Shown piece after piece: positions 5,852-10,190 of a stretch of 10,190 bases of DNA. The notes under the pieces are model-generated. The model was given only the letters and a program-made list of their open reading frames with translations. It had not been told where the DNA came from and searched no databases. A program made the translations under genes and the position numbers. Position 1 is the stretch's first letter; the number at the start of each line of letters is the position of its first letter. Source of the stretch: Dehalococcoidia bacterium (GTDB lineage Bacteria; Chloroflexota; Dehalococcoidia; UBA2979); the NCBI GenBank assembly GCA_004297315.1, contig SCTU01000288.1, positions 1 through 10,190 on the forward strand, written 5' to 3'.

Positions 5852-6576
5852 CTGCACAGGCGACGGAGGAGCAATTTCGGCCGGTGGGTGCCCCGTCGCT
5901 CGGGTTTTGGCGGTGGCTGCTGCCTGCTCTGACCGTGGCCATCCTCGTGCTTCCGTGGACGCTGCAACTGACTGGGACGGAGGCGCCGGTCCTTTGGTGG
6001 GCGTCGCGTGCGTTCGGGTTCGTCGCATACGGGGCGCTGTGGGCCGCGATGCTGACCGGCCTGCTGGTCAGCGCGAAGGGGCTCGACGGGTGGCTGGACC
6101 GCAAAGTGCTGGTCGAGTTGCACCAGCAATGGACGCTGGCGGGGGTATTCGCGACGGCCATCCACGTGCTAACGGTCGTCACGAACGAGCACGCGGGCGT
6201 CGGGATCGTCGGGTCGCTGGTGCCGTTCGCAGCGGAGCGCCTCGCTGCGCCGGTCGGCCTCGGCGTGATCTCGTTCTGGATGCTCGCGCTGGTGTCCGTC
6301 AGCAGCTGGTTTCAGACACGCGTGCCGTACACGTGGTGGCGCGTCATCCACACGATCTCGTTCGGCGCGTTTGTCCTGGCGCTGATCCATTCGGTGGCAA
6401 GCGGGACAGACTCCGGTGTTGCGGTCGTGCGCTGGGCGTACGTCGGCAGTGGCTCTCTGTTGGCCGGCGCGATCGTCGTGCGTCTGCTGGTGGCCGCTGG
6501 CGGACGTTCGCGCCGCCGGTCGTCGCGCCCGCAGCCGGCCGCGGCGGCGTCGCGAGCGGAGGGCTCAGCCCGTTAG
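5848..6576 (+). CDS. Ferric-reductase-like transmembrane bis-heme protein
   Basis: The 242-residue integral membrane protein resembles the heme domain of the ferric-reductase/NOX/MsrQ (YedZ) superfamily. Hydrophobic helices lie at about 20-42, 48-75, 91-113, 135-155, 165-185 and 190-217. Four histidines fit two transmembrane b hemes: His92 (ELHQQW) and His106 (AIHVLTV) on one helix, 14 apart, and His168 (RVIHTISFG) and His181 (LIHSV) on another, 13 apart. There is no C-terminal FAD/NADPH domain; the chain ends in a basic, Ala-rich tail, so electrons must come from another protein. The ATG overlaps ApbE's stop (ATGA), so translation is coupled. With ApbE next door, electron flow between the heme protein and an FMN-bearing partner outside the cytosol is likely (inference). 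No MsrP catalytic partner is present. Confidence 0.88.
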   Translation: MTAQATEEQFRPVGAPSLGFWRWLLPALTVAILVLPWTLQLTGTEAPVLWWASRAFGFVAYGALWAAMLTGLLVSAKGLDGWLDRKVLVELHQQWTLAGVFATAIHVLTVVTNEHAGVGIVGSLVPFAAERLAAPVGLGVISFWMLALVSVSSWFQTRVPYTWWRVIHTISFGAFVLALIHSVASGTDSGVAVVRWAYVGSGSLLAGAIVVRLLVAAGGRSRRRSSRPQPAAAASRAEGSAR

Positions 6577-6989
6577 TCCACTTGTGCCGTCGCGTACCCC
6601 GTGAGGACGACCGTCCCTGCCTCGTTTGTCGTCTCGAGGTCCAGTTCGACGAGTTTCTGTCCATCGTGCTCGCGGACCTCGCGCACGGTCGCGTGGGCTG
6701 TCAACGTGTCGCCGGGCCATACCTGGTTCACGAAGCGGGCGCCGAAGCGGCTGAGGCGTCCGTCGCCAACCCAGTTCGTGAGCATCTTGCCCGTCATGCC
6801 CATCGTGAGCATGCCGTGCGCGAAGACGCTGGGGAAGCCTCGGTGCTGCGCCGCTGGCTCGTCGGTGTGGAGCGGGTTGTAGTCCCCCGACGCGCCCGCG
6901 TACTGCACGATCTGCGTGCGCGACAGGTCGTAGCAGACTTGCTCGTCGTGGACGTCGCCGACGTGGAGGTTAGATGCGCTGAGCGGCAT
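6573..6989 (-). CDS. MaoC-type hotdog (R)-specific enoyl-CoA hydratase/dehydratase
   Basis: The 138-residue single hotdog domain is the normal size for this family. The hydratase signature is complete: YAGASGDYNPLHTD (30-43), with catalytic Asp36 and His41 and conserved Asn38, followed by the substrate-binding stretch FAHGMLTMGM (56-65). It hydrates trans-2-enoyl-CoA or dehydrates 3-hydroxyacyl chains, acting in fatty-acid or hydroxyacyl-CoA metabolism in the cytosol. AAGGAGG, eight bases before ATG 6989 and inside the upstream gene, supports the start. It overlaps the upstream hotdog gene by 20 nt, and the two probably form one heterodimeric enzyme of the HadAB/HadBC type, with this as the catalytic chain (inference). 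Its TAA overlaps the TAG of the convergent heme-protein gene by 4 nt. Confidence 0.92.
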   Translation of the reverse strand: MPLSASNLHVGDVHDEQVCYDLSRTQIVQYAGASGDYNPLHTDEPAAQHRGFPSVFAHGMLTMGMTGKMLTNWVGDGRLSRFGARFVNQVWPGDTLTAHATVREVREHDGQKLVELDLETTNEAGTVVLTGYATAQVD

Positions 6990-7506
6990 CGCTCGCGCCT
7001 CCTTCGGGGGCCACTGTTTCCGTCCGCACGATGACGGAGCGTGTGGTCACGACCAGCTGGCCCTGCTGGTCATAGAACTCCGTGACGCTCTCGGCGAACC
7101 GGAGCGTGCCACCGCGCCGGCCGGTTTTCTCCCACTCCTGGCCGGCGTAGGAACGGCGACTGAGGACCATGCCGGGCACGATCGGCCGGTGGTACTCGAA
7201 ATGCTGCTCGGCGTGCATGCGGCCCGCCGCCCCGGCCGGCAGCGCATCGCCGCCGGGCTGCGGCGGCGCATTCGACCCGGTGGGCTCCTTCCCGGAGCCG
7301 TGCCAGCGCTTGCCGGGGACAGGACGCGAGCCCCCGCCTTCCGAGAACTGCGCGCCCGCTTGGACGAACGTCGGCGGCGCGACGACCGTGCCGGGCTCCG
7401 TGGACTTCGCGTAATCGCTGTCCGCGTAGATCGGATTCGCATCTCCGATCGACCTCGCGAACATGATGATGTGGCCCGCTTCGACCGGGAACTCGTCGTT
7501 GGCCAT
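6970..7506 (-). CDS. MaoC N-terminal-like hotdog dehydratase subunit, likely non-catalytic
   Basis: This 178-residue protein matches the FAS1-like/MaoC N-terminal dehydratase domain (HadA/HadC-like). The place of the catalytic motif reads IGDANPIYAD (20-29): Asp22 and Asn24 remain, but the catalytic His is Tyr27, so this chain probably does not catalyse alone. Typical later text is present: APPTFVQAG (43-51), HAEQHFEYHRPIVPGM (98-113) and ESVTEFYDQQGQLVVTTRS (139-157). Residues about 56-96 form a Gly/Pro-rich insertion that may be an acyl-chain lid or loop. ATG 7506 is chosen, with AGAGG five bases upstream, over a TTG directly before it. The next gene starts within its last 20 nt, so the two are co-translated in near-equal amounts, as expected for a heterodimer. 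Confidence 0.88.
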   Translation of the reverse strand: MANDEFPVEAGHIIMFARSIGDANPIYADSDYAKSTEPGTVVAPPTFVQAGAQFSEGGGSRPVPGKRWHGSGKEPTGSNAPPQPGGDALPAGAAGRMHAEQHFEYHRPIVPGMVLSRRSYAGQEWEKTGRRGGTLRFAESVTEFYDQQGQLVVTTRSVIVRTETVAPEGGASDAAQRI

Positions 7507-7562
7507 CAATGCCTCTTCCCCACCTCGGATGGCGGCCTCATCTCGCCGGATGGAATTGCAGA

Positions 7563-8393
7563 CTAGCGCCCGACGAAGTTCGGCTCCCGCTTCTCAAGGA
7601 AGGCACGGACGGCTTCCTTCGAGTCCTCAGACGCGCTGAGCAGGGGGGCGACGTTCGAGCACATCTCGTAGACGGTCTCGAGGTTGCAGTCGAGGCCGCG
7701 GCGCATGATCTGCTTTCCGATCGTCTGCACGAGCGGGGGGCTGTTCACAATCTTCTTGCAGAGCTCTCGCGTGCGGGCCTCGAGCTCTTCGCTTGGCCAG
7801 TAGTGGTTGAGCACGCCGATGCGGTAGGCCTCGTCGCCCCAGAGGTAGCCGCCGGTGAACAGGATCTCCAGCGCATTCCCCAGTCCCGCCAGCCGGGGCA
7901 GCGTGTACATGCCGCCCTGCTCGATGATCTGGCCGAAGTTCTGGTACGTGAAGAAGCGTGTGTTCTCGCAGCCCACGCGGATGTCGCAGAAGAGGGCAAC
8001 GTCCATACCCATCCCCACGGCGGGGCCGTTCACCATCGCGATCGTGGGTTTGCGGATCAGGGAGATCTCGCGCATCGCGAGTTGTGCCTCCTTCATGTGG
8101 ACGCGCCCCTCCTCCTGGCTCGGCACGTGGTCTGGGTCGCGCCGGCCGCCGGCCTTCATGTTCGCGCCCGCGGAGAACGCCCGCCCCGACCCGGTCACGA
8201 CGATGACGCGGATGCCGGGGTCCTCATCGCCGGCGCGCATGTACTCGCCGAGCCGCGCGATCGTGTCGCCTGACATCGCGTTGAGGACCTCGGGCGTGTT
8301 GAACTTGATCCAGAGGACCTTCGAGTCGTACTCCGGTTCGTACAGCAGTCCTTCAAAGTCGAGCGGGCGGTCTTTGAGGTGCATGAATGGCAT
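7563..8393 (-). CDS. Enoyl-CoA hydratase/isomerase family protein (crotonase)
   Basis: The 276-residue crotonase has oxyanion-hole segments FSAGANMK (73-80) and NGPAVGMGMDVA (122-133) and the trimer/C-terminal helix text FLEKREPNFVGR at its end. The classical first glutamate is replaced by Asp131. The second canonical Glu is absent, but Glu158 in GQIIEQGGMYTLPR takes the place of the catalytic Asp of PaaG-type isomerases. A working acyl-CoA enzyme is therefore likely, but hydration versus isomerisation cannot be settled. Start ATG 8393 has AGGAG seven bases upstream. It is the first gene of a leftward operon, 56 bp before the hotdog dehydratase pair. Pairing a crotonase with an (R)-hydratase suggests a beta-oxidation-like or alternative-stereochemistry route for an unusual acyl-CoA. 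Confidence 0.9.
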   Translation of the reverse strand: MPFMHLKDRPLDFEGLLYEPEYDSKVLWIKFNTPEVLNAMSGDTIARLGEYMRAGDEDPGIRVIVVTGSGRAFSAGANMKAGGRRDPDHVPSQEEGRVHMKEAQLAMREISLIRKPTIAMVNGPAVGMGMDVALFCDIRVGCENTRFFTYQNFGQIIEQGGMYTLPRLAGLGNALEILFTGGYLWGDEAYRIGVLNHYWPSEELEARTRELCKKIVNSPPLVQTIGKQIMRRGLDCNLETVYEMCSNVAPLLSASEDSKEAVRAFLEKREPNFVGR

Positions 8394-8427
8394 GGGGCTG
8401 CTCCTGTCATCCGGATCGATGTGTATG

Positions 8428-8441
8428 CGCGCTCAAGCGCG
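8428..8441. promoter_or_regulatory. 14-bp palindrome just downstream of a -10 element, candidate operator
   Basis: CGCGCT (8428-8433) and AGCGCG (8436-8441) are perfect arms around CA. The site covers the predicted transcription start region of the 7563-8393 operon, where a TetR- or GntR-type acyl-CoA-responsive repressor could bind. As RNA it could also form a small hairpin near the 5' end. Chance occurrence in G+C-rich DNA cannot be excluded. Confidence 0.35.
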
Positions 8442-8450
8442 AGGGAGTCG

Positions 8451-8459
8451 CTTATAGCA
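8451..8459 (-). promoter_or_regulatory. Extended -10 promoter element for the crotonase/dehydratase operon
   Basis: On the minus strand the bases read TGCTATAAG: TATAAG has five matches to TATAAT, and TG one base upstream makes it an extended -10. The start would be near 8444, about 50 nt before ATG 8393. No clear -35 hexamer is seen, which is tolerated by extended -10 promoters. Confidence 0.45.
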
Positions 8460-8478
8460 CCGGGCGACAGCGAGACAC

Positions 8479-8492
8479 GTGCGTGCCCGCAC
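8479..8492 (-). terminator. Short G+C hairpin after the ABC permease gene
   Basis: GTGCG (8479-8483) and CGCAC (8488-8492) form a 5-bp stem with loop TGCC, 33 nt past the permease stop in the direction of transcription. It has no T-run on the minus strand, so termination is uncertain. Confidence 0.25.
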
Positions 8493-8524
8493 AAGTATCG
8501 CCGCGAAGCGCGCAAGACTCGGGG

Positions 8525-9346
8525 CTAGCAGTCCTGGCGTGAGAAGACGCGGGCAGCGATTGCCAGTGGAAGTGCCGTCCACGCGGCGAGGGCGCCGGCG
8601 AGCAGTAGCGCTGTCGTCGCAAGGCCCATCTCGTTGATCAGGTACGAGCCCAGCGGCCCCAGCACCCTGAGGTCGGGCTCGAGCCCAATGACGGCGAGGA
8701 TCCGCGCGCCCTCGACCGGGTTCGCGAGCACGGCCAGGAGCAAGGTCTCGCCCGACGATGAGATGGAGAGGGCGAGACCGATCGCGGCGAAGTCGTAGAA
8801 CAGCACCAGCACAAACCACAGCACGATCGCCATCGCGAGGGCCTTCATGCGCCCGTCGCTGTAGACGGAGATCAGCATCCCCAGACTGAGCATCGTCGCG
8901 GCGAGGCCCGCGGAGAGCAGCGTGAACTGGAAGTACTCGCCCATCCCCGCGAGCGGGCTCAGCAGGGCGAGCGCGACTCCCGCGATGCCGAAGCCGAGGG
9001 CGATCGCCGCCCACACCGCGAGCACGAGCCCGACGTATTTCGCGAGCAGCAGTTCCGTCGTCGAGATCGGCTGCGAGAGCAATGAGGCGAGCGTCCCGCG
9101 CTCGCGCTCGCTGGCGACGGAGCCGGCCCCGAGCGAGAGGGAGAGCAGAGGGACGAGGAGGAGGCAAAGGTTGACCAGCCCCGCGGTGGTGCGCGTGAAC
9201 CCCTGGCCGGTCGCGTCGCCGCCTCGGCTCTGTGCCAGCGAGAGCGCCAGAGCGGTGAGGGCGAACGTGGCGGCGAAGCCGGCGAGCCAGCGGCTCCGGG
9301 CGGCATCGCGCAGTTCTTTTCGGACGATGGCGGTCGCGGCACTCAT
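8525..9346 (-). CDS. ABC-2 type transporter permease, NosY-like
   Basis: The 273-residue integral membrane protein has about six hydrophobic segments (roughly 20-40, 57-77, 103-130, 142-162, 168-196 and 240-266). The conserved cytosolic stretch SERERGTLASLLSQPIS (79-95), followed by an LLLAKYVG helix start (100-107), is typical of the ABC-2 family that includes NosY and CcmB-like exporters. ANPVEGARIL (208-217) recalls the NP-containing extracytosolic segment of NosY-like proteins. ATG 9346 is chosen because it overlaps the ATPase stop as ATGA and has GAGGGA seven bases upstream; the longer open frame to 9487 is only a shadow of the ATPase gene. It should pair with the ATPase as an exporter. 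The substrate is unknown; copper-enzyme maturation, as for NosFY, is only one possibility. Confidence 0.88.
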   Translation of the reverse strand: MSAATAIVRKELRDAARSRWLAGFAATFALTALALSLAQSRGGDATGQGFTRTTAGLVNLCLLLVPLLSLSLGAGSVASERERGTLASLLSQPISTTELLLAKYVGLVLAVWAAIALGFGIAGVALALLSPLAGMGEYFQFTLLSAGLAATMLSLGMLISVYSDGRMKALAMAIVLWFVLVLFYDFAAIGLALSISSSGETLLLAVLANPVEGARILAVIGLEPDLRVLGPLGSYLINEMGLATTALLLAGALAAWTALPLAIAARVFSRQDC

Positions 9347-10190
9347 ACGGGTTTCCCTCGCTCGTCGTCCCCGGTGCTCACCGCGCTGACCTCTTCGACG
9401 CGCAGGTCGAGGATGGAGATGCCAGCCTCGACGACCGCTTCCACGACGCGCGCCTTGCTGGCGGCGGCAGTGGTCACCACCAGCCAATCGCCGTAGTGGT
9501 CAACGGGGTCTCTTGGGAAGAGGCGCGTGATCAGCGGGATCGCGTCCGGGCTATGGCCGTTCAGGCGTAGATAGAGGCGTGACTGTGGGGCGCCCAGACC
9601 GCCGAGGGATGACGCCGGGCCCAGTGACTGCATGCGGCCACGGTCGAGGACGAGGACGCGGTCGGCGATGTAAGGGACGTCCTCCAGCCAATGGGTCGAG
9701 AGCAGCACGGCGGTGCCGCGGGTGCGCTGCTCCTGCACGAGATGGCGTAGCTCGAGTCGCGCCGAGATGTCGAGCCCGGTGCTGGGCTCGTCGAGGACGA
9801 GCAGCGGCGGATCGGCGAGGAGTGCGATCGCGAGCGCGAGCCGCTGCCGCATCCCGCCTGAAAGCGCCGCAACCTTCTTATCCGCCTGTCCGCCGAGCCC
9901 GGCCGCTTCGACGCCCGTCCGGGCGCGTCCGTGGGGCACGCCCTTCATGTCGGCGTAGAGCGTCGCCGTCTCCGCCACCGTGAGGTCGCCGTGGAGCGCC
10001 GGGTGCTGCGGGAGGTATCCCATCAAGCGCCGCGCTGCCTTCGGCTCGCGCGCCACGTCGATCCCGTCAACGGTCACGCGGCCCGTGTGTCGCACGAGGC
10101 CGGCGACCGACTTGATCAGCGTGCTCTTCCCGGCGCCGTTCGAGCCGATCAGCGCCATCACCTCGCCCGCCGCGAGGTCGAACGTGACAG
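9343..10190 (-). CDS. ABC transporter ATP-binding protein (5' partial)
   Basis: The frame runs off the right edge. The visible residues before the Walker A motif (VTFDLAAGEV) are ordinary ABC sequence, so the GTG/ATG at 10158-10161 are internal. Motifs in order: Walker A GSNGAGKST, Q-loop YLPQHP, signature LSGGMRQR, Walker B LLVLDEPSTGLD, and H-loop STHWLED. After the ATPase core comes a C-terminal extension of about 85 residues, including a Phe/Pro-rich link and a small alpha/beta-like end (AAASKARVVEAVVEAGISIL). The stop is shared with the permease start (ATGA, 4-nt overlap), so the two are made together. The protein powers the permease; family resemblance is to CcmA/NosF-type exporters. 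Confidence 0.93.
   Translation of the reverse strand, partial: VTFDLAAGEVMALIGSNGAGKSTLIKSVAGLVRHTGRVTVDGIDVAREPKAARRLMGYLPQHPALHGDLTVAETATLYADMKGVPHGRARTGVEAAGLGGQADKKVAALSGGMRQRLALAIALLADPPLLVLDEPSTGLDISARLELRHLVQEQRTRGTAVLLSTHWLEDVPYIADRVLVLDRGRMQSLGPASSLGGLGAPQSRLYLRLNGHSPDAIPLITRLFPRDPVDHYGDWLVVTTAAASKARVVEAVVEAGISILDLRVEEVSAVSTGDDERGKPV

Noticed and set aside
4430..6028. 532-codon antisense open frame across the small-protein and ApbE genes
   Set aside because: Typical shadow of G+C-rich coding DNA: no domain, biased composition, and fully covered by well-supported genes on the other strand.
5907..7034. 375-codon plus-strand open frame running across the heme gene and the dehydratase
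   Set aside because: It crosses two good genes in a different frame and has no membrane or catalytic pattern.
7509..8273. 254-codon plus-strand open frame over the leftward crotonase
   Set aside because: Composition is that of an antisense shadow (Ala/His/Asp-rich) and the opposite strand holds an intact crotonase.

Overview
This is a dense, very G+C-rich bacterial window with almost no spacer DNA, good Shine-Dalgarno sites and several 1-4 nt gene overlaps. No rRNA, tRNA, CRISPR array, insertion sequence or phage gene was seen. The number of acyl-CoA enzymes (three crotonases and two hotdog dehydratases), the style of the two-component pair and the strong G/C third-position bias suggest an aerobic or facultative Chloroflexota (Dehalococcoidia-like) or Actinomycetota bacterium. 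That assignment is a guess from gene style; there is no phylogenetic marker here.

Layout. (1) Positions 1-401 (+) hold the 3' part of a SnoaL-like/ester-cyclase NTF2-fold protein. (2) Positions 462-1253 (-) and 1400-2299 (+) are two divergent crotonase-fold genes sharing a 146-bp promoter region. (3) Positions 2329-4232 (-) are an OmpR-family response regulator and its histidine kinase, overlapping by one base. (4) Divergent from these, 4331-6576 (+) is a tightly coupled four-gene operon: a small membrane-anchored protein with an acidic tail, a second small single-TM protein, an ApbE-type FAD:protein FMN transferase and a ferric-reductase-like bis-heme membrane protein. (5) Positions 6573-8393 (-) are a fatty-acyl/enoyl-CoA operon read right to left: crotonase, catalytically degenerate hotdog dehydratase, catalytic MaoC-type dehydratase. 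(6) Positions 8525-10190 (-) are an ABC-2 exporter: the ATPase, cut by the window edge, followed by its permease, which resembles NosF/NosY.

The most interesting part is 3573-6576. A two-component system sits head to head with a flavin/heme electron-transfer cassette, and the 98-bp region between them carries a direct repeat of 11-bp period (one DNA turn, as OmpR-family regulators often bind) plus a palindrome over the ribosome binding site of the first cassette gene. ApbE normally attaches FMN to a carrier protein, but no FMN-binding domain or clear flavinylation motif is encoded here. Either the carrier lies elsewhere or the two unrecognised small proteins do an unknown job in the electron path. 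The crotonase and dehydratase genes around it look like ordinary acyl-CoA metabolism, although none of the three crotonases keeps the usual pair of catalytic glutamates.
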